A DNA stretch of 64,000 bases, from positions 1-64,000 of the forward strand of contig JAUJOR010000005.1 of assembly GCA_030447525.1 (NCBI GenBank), written 5' to 3'. The position numbers and the translations under genes are program-made. Under the pieces are notes generated by a model, which searched no databases, had not been told where the DNA came from, and worked only from the letters and a program-made list of their open reading frames with translations. Source of the stretch: Chloroflexota bacterium (lineage in GTDB: Bacteria > Chloroflexota > UBA11872 > UBA12225). Of the stretch, positions 34,975 to 43,784 are shown in pieces (position 1 is the first letter of the stretch; every line of letters begins with the position of its first letter).

Positions 34975-35760
34975 GTGCGTGGCGGCGGTGCCCCCCTCGG
35001 CGCGCTCCAGGACGAAGAGCAGGTCGGCCATCAGGGGGGTCGCGGGGTGGGCCCGGGCGTAGGCGTCGCGCACGGCGCGGTCCAGCACACCCACCTCGTC
35101 CAGGGACAGGCTCTGCCCAGGCTCCGCCAGCATCACCTGGAGCAGAGGCAGCAGCGTGGACGCGACGTGATCGTCGAAGACGTCCTGGCCCTCGGCGTCG
35201 TCCTCGGCGGCGGCGCCGGGCACGTCGAACGGGTTGAGGCACGTCCCGTTACCAGGCCGCACCAGCACCACCTGCGCCGCCTCGCCGAGGGCGGCTGCGA
35301 GGCGGAGCTGCTCGTTCTCCGGGTCGATCACGATCACGTGGGGGAAGACCGGACCAATGCCCTCGACCTCCACCGGCTCCCGATGGGCCGCCCACTCCCG
35401 GACGGCCTCGAACAAGGTTCGTCCGACGCCCCGCCGCCGCCAGCCCGGCGTGACGTACAGGTCGTGCAGCCGGGCGACGCTCCACCACCGCCGGAGGCCC
35501 GGCCCGTAGTCCTGTGCCCACGCGTAGCCGACCAGTTCGCCGCTCGCGACGGCCACGGACAGGCAGTGCTCTGGTCGACCCTGCACCCGGGCAACGCGGG
35601 TCGCCACGTCGGGCGGCACTGGGTCGCCGGGTGGGGGCGGCGCGCCTCCGTGGCTCATGCCGTACAGCAACGGCCACAGCCCCACCACCTCGCCGCGGCG
35701 AAGCGGCCGGATCGCAACGGGCTCGGCGCCCCCGGCCGGCTTGCGCTCCATCGGCGTCAT
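34975..35760 (-). pseudogene. GNAT acetyltransferase N-terminus fused to VirB4-like ATPase fragment
   Basis: From the ATG at 35760 (overlapping the upstream stop as ATGA) the first 135 residues are a GNAT fold: AIRPLRRGEVVGLWPLLYGM, SVAVASGELVGYAWAQDYG, LHDLYVTPGWRRRGVGRTLF with the acetyl-CoA loop RRRGVG. After VEVEG the sequence becomes PHVIVIDPENEQLRLAAALG, NPFDVPG, SLDEVGVLDRAVRDAYARAH, typical of the region after the Walker A motif in VirB4/TraC conjugation ATPases. The frame is cut by the IS1182 end at 34974. Neither domain is complete, so it is probably non-functional. Confidence 0.75.
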
Positions 35761-36895
35761 CCCGATCCTGCCTCCCGACTGGTCCCAATGGAGCTGCCCA
35801 GCTCGGCGAGCAGCGCCGCCCGCTTCGTGGCAACCTCCGACGCCGACGGCTCCCGGCCCTTGCGCCGCTGTCCCGCGAGCCAGAACTGGAGGCGCCCGGC
35901 GACGCGCTCCTCCGGCGGCTTCTGCTCCCACTCCCACCGGCGCGTCTCGTCCTCCTCCCGACACGCGGCCTCCTCCTCCGCTTGCCTGGCCATCGCCGCT
36001 TCGTGCTCTTGCGCCTCGACCCAGGCCGGGGGCGCCGGCCAGCCGTCCCGGATGGCTTGGACCAGGGCACCGGCAGGACTCTTGGCGGCGGGCCGGTACC
36101 GCTGCCACGCCACCTGCTGCCGGATTACCGCCGCCGGGTGCTCGGTGGCCAAGTCCCTCGCGATCCGCCGGGTCACTCCCTGCGCGAGCAAGAGCTTAAG
36201 AACATCATCATCAACGGCGCTGGTGGATTCCGAGGCGTTGGAGGCGGTGGGCGCCAGCGTGGTTCGTGGATGGGGCGATACCTTCGTGGTCCCCACTGCT
36301 GCTGGTTGATGTTCTCCTGAGTCTCTTTCCCCTGAGTCTTGTTCTGCTCCCCGCTTCGGGGCGCCCTGTTTCCCCAAATCGGGGACTCTGGTCTCCCCGG
36401 AGCGGGGACTCTGGTCTCCCCGGAGCGGGGACTCTGGTCTCCCTCTTGCCGGGAGCCACCGGACGGAGGGCCGGCGGCCTGGCCGTGAGGCGAGGCCTGG
36501 GGTGCTGGCGGGTCGTGGAGCGTGTAGACAGTCGTCTTCCCCAGCCCTCGCCTCCGGCGGGTGATCAGCCCCGTCCGCTCCAGCTCCTGCATGTAGCGCG
36601 TGACCTGGTTCTTGCCGCAGCCGAGGTCGGCCTGTAGGCGCTCGGAGCCGGGGAAGCAGCTCCCATGCTGCCAGGCGTAGGACAGGAGCACAGCGTACAG
36701 CAGCTTGGCGTCCCGCGAGAGCCCCGGCGCGTGCAGCAGCGTGCGGGGGAGCAGGACGAACCCGCCCCGCAGGGCGGCGTTGGCCACGGCGAGCGTCTGC
36801 GGATCGCGCACTGTGGCGTCCGCGACGTCGCCGACGGACTCGCGGGGCGGTGCTCCTGATGGGTGCGTCGTATAGGGTGCGCTCGTGGCGGTCAT
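35757..36895 (-). pseudogene. RepA_N-like plasmid replication initiator, out of frame at 23-bp repeats
   Basis: Starts MTATSAPYTTHPSGAPP at 36895 with GGAGGG upstream. The N-terminal winged-helix domain reads GFVLLPRTLLHAPGLSRDAK, LLYAVLLSYAWQHGSCFPGS, ERLQADLGCGKNQVTRYMQE, as in RepA_N-type initiators. The C-terminal domain is in another frame: VDDDVLKLLLAQGVTRRIAR, DLATEHPAAVIRQQVAWQRY, AGALVQAIRDGWPAPPAWVE, ending at 35757. The frame change lies in three 23-bp repeats (36368-36436); removing one unit restores a single frame of about 370 codons. The layout parallels the intact initiator at 55377-57041. Confidence 0.75.
36368..36436. repeat. Three 23-bp tandem repeats inside the replication gene (iteron-like)
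   Basis: Units start at 36368, 36391 and 36414 (GTCTCCCCGGAGCGGGGACT plus CTG; the first unit has AAATC in place of GGAGC). Each unit contains the dyad TCCCC/GGGGA. 23 is not a multiple of three, so copy number sets the reading frame. Intragenic repeats at this position are typical of origins in RepA_N replicons. Confidence 0.85.
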
Positions 36896-36967
36896 GCTTC
36901 CCTCCAGATGACCGCTGCGCTGACAATGCTTCTCCCGCTGCTGCTCCGGGTCGGGAGTGCAGGAGGG

Positions 36968-37004
36968 CAAAAAGACAGCGCAGCCTCTTGACCGAGGCTG
37001 CGCT
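36968..37004 (-). terminator. Intrinsic terminator for leftward transcription
   Basis: Perfect 11-bp stem (AGCGCAGCCTC, 36977-36987, with 36994-37004), 6-base loop, followed on the reverse strand by GTCTTTTTGCC. It ends transcripts coming from the MerR gene or from the structured region at 37005-37240. Confidence 0.85.
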
Positions 37005-37243
37005 TGCTGCTACGCTCCGTCTTGTCAGGGAGGGGGCGAGCATTCGGGCGGCAACCCCGGATGGTCGTCTTTCTTCTTTTCTGGGGCTGTTGCTCTACGG
37101 CATGAAGCCCCGCGGCCGGACTCGCACCGGCGTTACGTCTTCGTCGTGGGTGCGCAGCTCTCCTGCGCTGATCCTACTTCTTTGTCGCCGTCCTCCTGAT
37201 GGTATGCGTGGTGCGCGGGTGCCGATGCTGTTCTGCCGCGCGC
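37005..37243 (-). ncRNA. Candidate structured RNA with T-arm-like hairpin
   Basis: No gene is seen in this 240-base gap between the MerR gene and the terminator. On the reverse strand it can fold into GCGCA/TGCGC around 37151-37168, a 5-bp stem GCCGG/CCGGC with 7-base loop TGCGAGT (about 37112-37128), GGGGCT/AGCCCC, and CATCCGGG/CCCGAATG. The stem with TGCGAGT loop looks like a tRNA T-arm or the analogous cobalamin-riboswitch loop. No acceptor stem or U33 fits, so it is not called a tRNA. It ends in a strong terminator. Could instead be the 3' untranslated region of the MerR mRNA. Confidence 0.35.
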
Positions 37244-37738
37244 CTAACCGGCGGCAGCTAGTGGGGTAGTCTCTGTAAGCGGTGATGCCTCTGGGCGCAG
37301 CGCGGCGACTTGCCCCTGCAGCCGGCGCAGCATAGCGCCGACGTCGAGGACGGTGAAGGCGAGCTGCCCGTCCGTCGCGCGTTCTACCTCCTCACGGCTG
37401 TGGCAGACATACACCTCGTTGGCGATGGCTACGAGCTTCAGTTCGCGCAGCGGGTCGCTGACGATGTGCTGAAGCCGATCGAGCACCTCGCGCATGACCT
37501 GCAGCGGAACCCCCTGTCGGCGCAGCTCGCCCGCCGTACGAATGCGAACAAGGTCCTCGAACGTGTAGTGCCTGGCCTGGCGCTGAGCGCTGCTGCCGGG
37601 CGTGTACGGCGCTGCGCCACCGGAGGGGGGCAGGAAGCCAGTCCAGGCCCAGTGATCGAGTTGGCGGAAGCTGACTCCGCTGAGGCGTGCCACCTCGCCG
37701 GTGCTGAAGAGCTCCGTCCCCTCTGCTCCCTCCGTCAT
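37244..37738 (-). CDS. MerR-family transcriptional regulator
   Basis: 164 residues from MTEGAEGTELFSTGEVARLS. The N-terminal MerR helix-turn-helix reads FSTGEVARLSGVSFRQLDHW, AWTGFLPPSG; wing residues YTFEDLVRIRTAGELRRQGV follow, then the dimer helix LQVMREVLDRLQHIV. The C-terminal effector part has no Cys pair, so it is not a metal sensor of the MerR/CueR type. It lies divergent from the HTH gene at 37897. A TTG start at 37780 is possible. Confidence 0.85.
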   Translation of the reverse strand: MTEGAEGTELFSTGEVARLSGVSFRQLDHWAWTGFLPPSGGAAPYTPGSSAQRQARHYTFEDLVRIRTAGELRRQGVPLQVMREVLDRLQHIVSDPLRELKLVAIANEVYVCHSREEVERATDGQLAFTVLDVGAMLRRLQGQVAALRPEASPLTETTPLAAAG

Positions 37739-37896
37739 CAGTCTCGTCACCCCGCTACACGGCCACTGGGCTAACAACAAATAGTTGTTGGAAGTTACAC
37801 CTGAGGCGATGCTGCCGTCAACTCCGAGTGTGTAAGTGCGGCGCTCTGGATTAATACGCGGCCGCCTGGCTAGATGGAGCCTAGGTCGGCGCCCGG

Positions 37897-38787
37897 GTGA
37901 GCGACTTACGTCAATGCCAACCGTTGACTCCTGGCATGAGCGCTGAGCCTGCCTACCCTCCGCAAGCCCCAGAAACGCCGAGCGTGGGCAGCCTAAGCAC
38001 GTTGCCTACCGTATTGCCCACCGTCGACGGTTTGCCTAATGGTGCCGACCCTGCGCAGCCTAGGCAGCCTGTACCGCCGGATCACAGCCCTGGTTTAGGC
38101 GTAACGTCAAGCGCTAAGAATGGTGATCCGTCTGTCAGCGAGTGGGTGACACTCTCTGAGGCCGCTCAGTACTGGGGCCTCTCTGTAGACACGGTACGCA
38201 GGCGTGTTAAGCGGGGAGAACTGGACGCCGGACGAGTAGCTACCAAGCATGGGCCGGCCTATCAGGTTCGTCTCGACAGTCTGCCTACCGTTGCGTCTAC
38301 TGTGACCCCAAGAGTTGTGGCGACCGTAGGCACGCCTACCGTGGATGTGCAGGGGGTCTCTCCTACCCTTGTGCCAAGGGTTGATCCCACCGTTGGCAAT
38401 GCCCCTAAGCACGATGCTGAGAGCACCCAAGCACCCGATACCGCACCTTTCGATGAGGCACCGGGGATGGTGGAATTGGTGCGTCTTGTGTCTCGGCTTC
38501 AGGAGGAGAACCGATTTATGGCCGGACAGCTCGGTTTCAAGGAGGCGCAGGTGCTGCAGCTGCGCGAGCAGGTGCGGATGCTTCAGGCGCCATCGCCTGA
38601 GGCAGTAGATGGAGACGATCATGCTGCCGGTGAGACTCCAATAGACGCCGTGGCAACGACGCAGGACATCGAACAGCTGAAGGCAGAACTGGAGGAGGCG
38701 CGGCGGCGTGCCAGCGCGGCGGAGGTGCTCAGGGAGGCCCAGGAGGGGGAGGTAACGGAGCGGCGCCCCTGGTGGAAGTTCTGGTGA
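37897..38787 (+). CDS. HTH protein with coiled coil and WWKFW tail
   Basis: 296 residues from a GTG (ATG at 37936 also possible). The first 80 residues are Pro/Thr-rich and disordered. A MerR/excisionase-type helix-turn-helix follows (WVTLSEAAQYWGLSVDTVRR, RVKRGELDAGRVATKHGPAY), then a Val/Thr/Pro linker, a coiled coil (QEENRFMAGQLGFKEAQVLQ, LREQVRMLQ; DIEQLKAELEEARRRASAAE) and an aromatic tail ERRPWWKFW. The design resembles DNA-binding adaptor proteins found on plasmids. Base composition is less GC-rich than its neighbours, which suggests separate acquisition. Role unknown; possibly partition or replication control. Confidence 0.75.
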   Translation: MSDLRQCQPLTPGMSAEPAYPPQAPETPSVGSLSTLPTVLPTVDGLPNGADPAQPRQPVPPDHSPGLGVTSSAKNGDPSVSEWVTLSEAAQYWGLSVDTVRRRVKRGELDAGRVATKHGPAYQVRLDSLPTVASTVTPRVVATVGTPTVDVQGVSPTLVPRVDPTVGNAPKHDAESTQAPDTAPFDEAPGMVELVRLVSRLQEENRFMAGQLGFKEAQVLQLREQVRMLQAPSPEAVDGDDHAAGETPIDAVATTQDIEQLKAELEEARRRASAAEVLREAQEGEVTERRPWWKFW

Positions 38788-38827
38788 CCGCCGCTGCTGC
38801 CGCCCGCGTCCGGGTGCGTCGGCGCCC

Positions 38828-39234
38828 GTGACCGAGGGGAGCGAGGAACTCGCGCCGGCGTGGCGCTGGACAGAGACCGACCCGTGGGGGCTGGTGATCC
38901 GGTGCGCCGAGGCCGTGTGGGCGGCCAAGGCCTGGCGTCACCCGGAGATCGTTGCGCACGAGATGGCCATCCGGGCCGTGCTCCGTGCCCCAGACCTGGT
39001 GTACGACGACCCCGCATCGGGGGCCGGGTGGCGTCCATCCGCCACTACCTCGGCCAAGCCCGCGTCCCCGGCCGTCCGGCGACCCTGCTCACCGTCGTCG
39101 TCAAAGTGCTGCGTGAGTCGGGCGACGGTCCGGCGCTCGGCTACGTCCAGACGACCTACTTCTACGTCCAGACGACCTACTTCACCGGCCGGATCCCCAC
39201 CCGGCTACACTTGCGTTGGAGTCGCGTCTCATGA
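38828..39234 (+). pseudogene. Small toxin-like protein gene, frameshifted
   Basis: The first frame (GTG at 38828) reads TEGSEELAPAWRWTETDPWG, LVIRCAEAVWAAKAWRHPEI, AHEMAIRAVLRAPDLVYDDP; after a G-run near 39018-39024 the frame changes and continues VASIRHYLGQARVPGRPATL, LTVVVKVLRESGDGPALGYV, TGRIPTRLHLRWSRVS. The pattern recalls small RNase-type toxins of the DUF4258/PBECR kind. A 21-bp tandem duplication (39141-39182) adds YVQTTYF twice. The stop overlaps the next ATG (ATGA at 39231). Family assignment is tentative. Confidence 0.5.
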
Positions 39235-39713
39235 CCGCCAACCCCGCTCGCGTGGCGACGTCCGACCAGCCATCTCGGAGACCCACGGTCCTGGAGCTCG
39301 TGGAGCGTCTCACGGCCGGGCTCGGCGAGGCCGCATGGCACTACGACGCCGAGATCGATGAGCTGGAACTCGTGCTGCCGGGTGGCGCGGGGCGGGCGGC
39401 CGCGGTCCCGTGGCCCTCGGTTGGCGACGATGTCCACGTGCGGCTAGACGCGGAGACGTACGCGGCCCTCTCCGTCATCATCCCCGCCTGGACGTGGTGG
39501 CTCGGAGAGCAGGGCCTGCCGACGGCCGCCAGCCCGGCCGCCGCGGCGCCGCCCGGTGCGCCAGACACGGCGCTCCCGGTGCCCGAGGAGCTGGATCCCC
39601 ATGCCCGCCGGATGGCGCTGGACGGGCTCGTCCGGTACCTCCGAGCGCACACGGCCGACTTGGCCGACGCCGTGGCCGACGATCCGGCCACCGTGGCGCC
39701 AGCGGACACGTAG
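39231..39713 (+). CDS. DUF2283-like protein, possible antitoxin
   Basis: 160 residues from MTANPARVATSDQPSRRPTV, start overlapping the upstream stop. The region HYDAEIDELELVLPGGAGRA, AAVPWPSVGDDVHVRLDAET, YAALSVIIPAWTWW resembles DUF2283, a small beta fold often paired with DUF4258-type toxins. The C-terminal 75 residues are Ala/Pro-rich and then helical (ALDGLVRYLRAHTADLADAV). Function as an antitoxin is inferred from gene coupling only. Confidence 0.55.
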   Translation: MTANPARVATSDQPSRRPTVLELVERLTAGLGEAAWHYDAEIDELELVLPGGAGRAAAVPWPSVGDDVHVRLDAETYAALSVIIPAWTWWLGEQGLPTAASPAAAAPPGAPDTALPVPEELDPHARRMALDGLVRYLRAHTADLADAVADDPATVAPADT

Positions 39714-40013
39714 ACCGGCACATGGCGCGTGGTTCCCGGTCTCACGCGCGCTTTGGGACCGCCGCTCTCCTGGGGCGCGGCCGTCACGGTACCGACCCCA
39801 GGGGCTTGGTTTTTGGGGGTTTTCGGCCCGGTGTGACCGGGCGGCCCCGTCCGCTCGCACGCCCTGAGCGCCCGTCGGGCGTGTCCTTGCTTCACTCCCC
39901 TGCGCCCCCTCGCGGCGCCTGATAGCGCCATCCCGTTCCCCCACCTGGCAGCTATAGAGACTCCCGCCCCGCAGCGTCGATGGCAGACTGGGAAGATGCA
40001 GGAGATGCATTCA
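39714..40013. other. Spacer between antitoxin-like and nucleotidyltransferase genes
   Basis: About 300 bases without a gene. A G/T-rich run CCCAGGGGCTTGGTTTTTGG (39801-39820) might act in termination of the upstream pair. No promoter could be assigned. Confidence 0.4.
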
Positions 40014-40526
40014 ATGGCCGGCCCACCGCCGCCCCCACTCGCCACCGCCGTGGCGGCGCGCTTCGCCGCTCTACCGGCAGTCGAGGCCGTGGCACTCGGG
40101 GGCTCCACCGCGGCGGGCGCTGCCGACGTGGACTCCGACCTCGACCTGTACGTGTATGCCCGCGAGGCACCGCCGCTGGCCGTACGCGCCGCCATCGCCC
40201 AGGCGTTCGGGCGTCCCGCCCAGGTCGGGCATACCTTCTTCGAGCCCGGCGACGAGTGGCCAGCGACAGCCGACCAGCCCGCCGTCGACCTGATGTACCG
40301 CACGCCGGCATGGATCGAGGAGCAACTGCACCGGACCCTGACACGCCACGAGGCGTTCGTGGAGTGCTCGACCTGCCTGTGGCAGAACGTCCGTGGGTCG
40401 CGCCCGCTCTTCGACCGGGACGGCTGGCACACCCGGCTGCAACAGTTCGCCGCCCAGCCGTATCCAGAGGGGCTGCGCCGGGCGATCGTGGCCAAGAACC
40501 ACCCGCTGCTGCGCGAGACGTCTTTC
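40014..40526 (+). pseudogene. Nucleotidyltransferase truncated by Tn3 transposon
   Basis: From MAGPPPPPLATAVAARFAAL (AGGAG eight bases upstream) with the nucleotidyltransferase signature ALGGSTAAGAADVDSDLDLY, then FEPGDEWPATADQPAVDLMY, ECSTCLWQNVRGSRPLFDRD and RAIVAKNHPLLRETSF. Such proteins transfer nucleotides to small molecules or proteins. The frame is cut at 40526 by the left end of the Tn3-family transposon, removing the C-terminal half, and no continuation is found beyond the right end at 44540. Confidence 0.8.
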
Positions 40527-40616
40527 GGGTCACTTGCACATTCCGGGAAATCTGTACGCTAAGGACTTGGCTGGCGACCCCTTTACCCTGGCTGCCCCGG
40601 CTGGGTCGTGACGTGT

Positions 40617-43600
40617 CTACCCGCGCAACGGTCGCCGCTTGCCCGGCCGGCGGGTCGTCTCGGGCTCCCACCGGTATTCGCCGGTCAGCGTGATGTGCTG
40701 CCAGTCCAGCGGCGAGAGGTGTTGTAGGTGCTCGTCGGGGACCGTCATTCCCTGGACTCGGAGATCCGTCACCGCCAGGTCGAGGTAGACCGTGTTCCAC
40801 AGGACGATGGCCGCGACGACCAGGTTGAGCCCACTGGCCCGGTAGCGTTGGTCCTCGGCGGAGCGGTCGTGGATGACGCCGCGCCGGTGGAACGCCACCG
40901 CCCGCTTCAGGGCGTGCACAGCCTCTCCTTTATTGAGGCCCACCGTCACGCGCCGGCGCAGGTCGGGGCTCTGCAGCCAGGCCAGGGTGAACAGCGTGCG
41001 TTCCACGCGTCCCACCTCCCGCAGCGCGACGGCCAGGCCGTTCTGGCGGGGATAGGACGCGAGTTTGCGCAGGAGGAGGGAGGCCGTGACCGTCCCCAGC
41101 CGGATCGAGCTGGCCAGCCGGAGGAGCTGGTCCCAGTGGGCGGTGATCAGGTGCGGCTGGACCCGCTCCCCGATCAGGGGGAGGAGCGCCGGGTAGGTGG
41201 CTGGCTTCTCGAACGGGTAGAGCCGCTTGTCGGCCAGATCGCGGATGCGCGGGGCGAAGCGGAAGCCCAGCAGGTGGCAGAGCCCGAAGAGTTGGTCGGT
41301 GAATGCCCCGGTGTCGGTGTAGTGCTCGGTGATGCGCAGCTCGGTCTCGTGGTACAGCAGCCCGTCCAGGACGTAGGGCGCCTCCGAGGCGGTGGCGCTG
41401 ATCACGGTGGGGTAGTAGGGGCCGTACTGGTCGGAGAGGTGGCCGTAGAACTTGACGCTGGCCTCGTGGCCGTAGCGGGCGTTGACCCGGCCGATGGACT
41501 CCCGCCGCCCGCCGGCGGGGAAGCGTTGGGCGTCGGAGGACGACGTCGTGCCTTCCCCCCAGTGGGCGGCGAAGGGGTGCCGGTGGTGGACGTTGATGAG
41601 CTCGGCCAGGGCGCGGGTGTAGGTCTCGTCCCGCAGGTGCCAGTCGGCGACCCAGGACAGCTCGTCGTAGGAGGTGCCCGGGCAGGCCTGCGCCATCTTC
41701 TCCAGGCCCAGGTTGGTGGCCTCGGCCAGCAAGACGGTGTACAGGGCGGTGGGATCCTTGGGTGGCCGGCCGGTCTGGAGGTGGGTGAAATGCCGGCTGA
41801 AGCCGGTGAGCTCATCCACCTCGACCAAGAGCTCCGTGATCTTGACCAGGGGCAGCCTGGCGGCGGCGCGCTGGACGAGCACCTCGGCCTCCGGGGGGAC
41901 GGCCGTGACCAGGGGCGTGATGACCAACCGGTCGCCCCTGAACCGCACGTCCGGCAGCCGGTCGGCCTCGAGCGCCGCGCCGACGGCGGTGAGCTCGTCG
42001 TGGACCTCCCGGCGGCGTCGCTCCAGGTAGGCGACGGCGTCGGTCTCGACCGCGACGGGCAGCGAGCCCGCGCGCTGCAGGTCCTGCCAGGCGGGGTCCG
42101 GCAGGAGGTAATCGTCGAAGGCCTGGTACTGGCGGCTCCCGGCCACCCACACGTCCCCGGCGCGTAGGCGGTCGCGGACCTCGCTCAGCGCGCACAGTTC
42201 GTAGTAGGGGCGGTCGATGCCTTTGCCCGTGAAGACGTGCGGTTCCCACCGGGGCGTAACGAACCCGGTCGGGGCCTCACGAGGCACCCGCTTGCGGCCG
42301 GTGGCATTGAGCCGCCGAAGCAGCGCCAGCGCCTCCAGGAGGGCCTGGCTGGCCGGAGCGCCGGAGAAGGCGAACGCGTCCAGCAGGGTCGGGGCGTAGC
42401 GCCGGAGCTGCCCGTAGGACGCGTCCAGCAGGGCCAGGGGAGCGAAGGCCGGGGGCCGAGCCAGGCGCGCGGCCTCGTCGACCGTGCGCACGAAGACGTC
42501 CCACGGGAGCACGGCCCGGATGGCGTCGAAGGGGTCGCCCGCTTGCTCCTCGGCGGCGATGAGGGCCTTGCCCACGGCGGCGTAGAGGCGCACCTTCTCG
42601 TTGATGGCCCGGCCGCTCTGCTGGAACTGCTCGGCGTGCGCCTGGCGGCTCGTGGCGTGGAACTGCCCGATGAGTCGATCGTGGAGCTCCAGGGCCTGGT
42701 CGGTCAGCGTCGCGCCGGCCTCCAGCAGGAAGGCGACGAGGGTGGCGTAGCGCCGCTCGGGGGGGAAGCGCTGCAGCAAGTACGGCGAGTAGCGCGCCCC
42801 CTCGCGCGCCAGGCGCAGCAGCCGGTTCTGATGCACCTGCCGGGCCACCATCGGGTCCAGCCCCAGGACCCGGATGCGCTGGAGGCGGGCCACCACCTTC
42901 AGGAAGGTGACCGGCACCGGGCGGCCCGGCGGCTGGCGCAGGTCGGTCAGGGGCACGGCTCGCGCGCCCCGCCCGCTCCCCGGCGGGGTAACCAGCAGGG
43001 CGTCGAGGGCGTGGCGCTGCATCGCGCTCAGGCCGGAGGTCAGGCGGGTGAACACCAGACGCTGGGCGCGCCGGCGGGTCTCCCAGCCCAGGCGCTCGAC
43101 GGTGGAGAGGGCCGGGGCGACGATCCGGCGGGCCCGCATCTCGTCGAGGAGGGCGACGACGAGCGCCACGCCGGCGTCCGTGCCCAACGCGGTGGGCAGT
43201 AGCCAGGCGGCCAACTCGCGGTAGACGCGGGCGTCGAAGGGGCGAAAGCCGAATGTCTGCTGGAGCTCCTGGAGGTGCTCACGCCGCGTGGGGTCGCGCT
43301 CGCGCGCGTACTCCTCGAAGGCCGTCGGGTCGACGCCCACCTGCCCGGCGAGCTTCGCCAGGACGGCCGGGGGGACCGTGTCCTCCGGCTGCAGGGGACG
43401 GCCGGGGAAACGCAGGGCGGCGAGCTGCACCGCAAAGCCCAGCCGATTGTGCGGGCGCCGGTGCCGGTTAATGGCCGTCAGGTCGTCTACGGAGAGCGTG
43501 TAGTACCGCGCCAGGTCGCGCTCGGAGAGCGCGGGGAAGGTGGTGAACTGGACGCGTTGGGCGGGGGAGAGCAGCTCGCGGGTCGGCACCAGGAGGGTCC

Positions 43601-43730
43601 TCAGTCCGAGCAACGCGCTCCGCGGGCCCGAGTCGCGCGGCCGGCGCTGGTGTCCGGAAGAGGAACCCCCACCGGACGATCCAATGGGCGGCCGACCGGC
43701 CGCCACCGACTCCCGCGGCCGGCGTCTCAT
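40617..43730 (-). CDS. tnpA: Tn3-family transposase
   Basis: Up to 1037 residues, within the usual 950-1020 if translation starts at one of the downstream GTG codons such as 43589 (the first 47 residues are low-complexity). N-terminal DNA-binding region LSPAQRVQFTTFPALSERDL, ARYYTLSVDDL; catalytic region GEGTTSSSDAQRFPAGGRRE with the first Asp, GHLSDQYGPYYPTVISATAS with the second, and C-terminal blocks RVERTLFTLAWLQ, NLVVAAIVLWNTVYLDLAV, HLSPLDWQHITLTGEYRW. No frameshift, so it should be active and could mobilise the miniature element with matching ends. Confidence 0.93.
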   Translation of the reverse strand: MRRRPRESVAAGRPPIGSSGGGSSSGHQRRPRDSGPRSALLGLRTLLVPTRELLSPAQRVQFTTFPALSERDLARYYTLSVDDLTAINRHRRPHNRLGFAVQLAALRFPGRPLQPEDTVPPAVLAKLAGQVGVDPTAFEEYARERDPTRREHLQELQQTFGFRPFDARVYRELAAWLLPTALGTDAGVALVVALLDEMRARRIVAPALSTVERLGWETRRRAQRLVFTRLTSGLSAMQRHALDALLVTPPGSGRGARAVPLTDLRQPPGRPVPVTFLKVVARLQRIRVLGLDPMVARQVHQNRLLRLAREGARYSPYLLQRFPPERRYATLVAFLLEAGATLTDQALELHDRLIGQFHATSRQAHAEQFQQSGRAINEKVRLYAAVGKALIAAEEQAGDPFDAIRAVLPWDVFVRTVDEAARLARPPAFAPLALLDASYGQLRRYAPTLLDAFAFSGAPASQALLEALALLRRLNATGRKRVPREAPTGFVTPRWEPHVFTGKGIDRPYYELCALSEVRDRLRAGDVWVAGSRQYQAFDDYLLPDPAWQDLQRAGSLPVAVETDAVAYLERRRREVHDELTAVGAALEADRLPDVRFRGDRLVITPLVTAVPPEAEVLVQRAAARLPLVKITELLVEVDELTGFSRHFTHLQTGRPPKDPTALYTVLLAEATNLGLEKMAQACPGTSYDELSWVADWHLRDETYTRALAELINVHHRHPFAAHWGEGTTSSSDAQRFPAGGRRESIGRVNARYGHEASVKFYGHLSDQYGPYYPTVISATASEAPYVLDGLLYHETELRITEHYTDTGAFTDQLFGLCHLLGFRFAPRIRDLADKRLYPFEKPATYPALLPLIGERVQPHLITAHWDQLLRLASSIRLGTVTASLLLRKLASYPRQNGLAVALREVGRVERTLFTLAWLQSPDLRRRVTVGLNKGEAVHALKRAVAFHRRGVIHDRSAEDQRYRASGLNLVVAAIVLWNTVYLDLAVTDLRVQGMTVPDEHLQHLSPLDWQHITLTGEYRWEPETTRRPGKRRPLRG

Positions 43731-43784
43731 TTAGGGTGTCCGGTGACATGTCCGGTGAGGGGGGGCGTACCGTACACTCAGCGG
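43590..43784. promoter_or_regulatory. tnpA-tnpR intergenic region, probable res site
   Basis: Between the divergent genes. Contains two direct TGTCCGGTGA copies (43739-43748 and 43750-43759) and GTACCGTACAC just before tnpR. In this family the resolvase binds three subsites here, which also repress both promoters. Subsites were not resolved by eye. Confidence 0.5.

Noticed and set aside
37080..37170. tRNA gene on the reverse strand
   Set aside because: Only a T-arm-like stem-loop and one other arm can be drawn; no 7-bp acceptor stem, the loop lacks U33 and no CCA context. Kept as a candidate structured RNA only.
43275..43784. N-terminal extension of the resolvase in the same frame
   Set aside because: Antisense to the tnpA start and res region; recombinase similarity begins at 43785.
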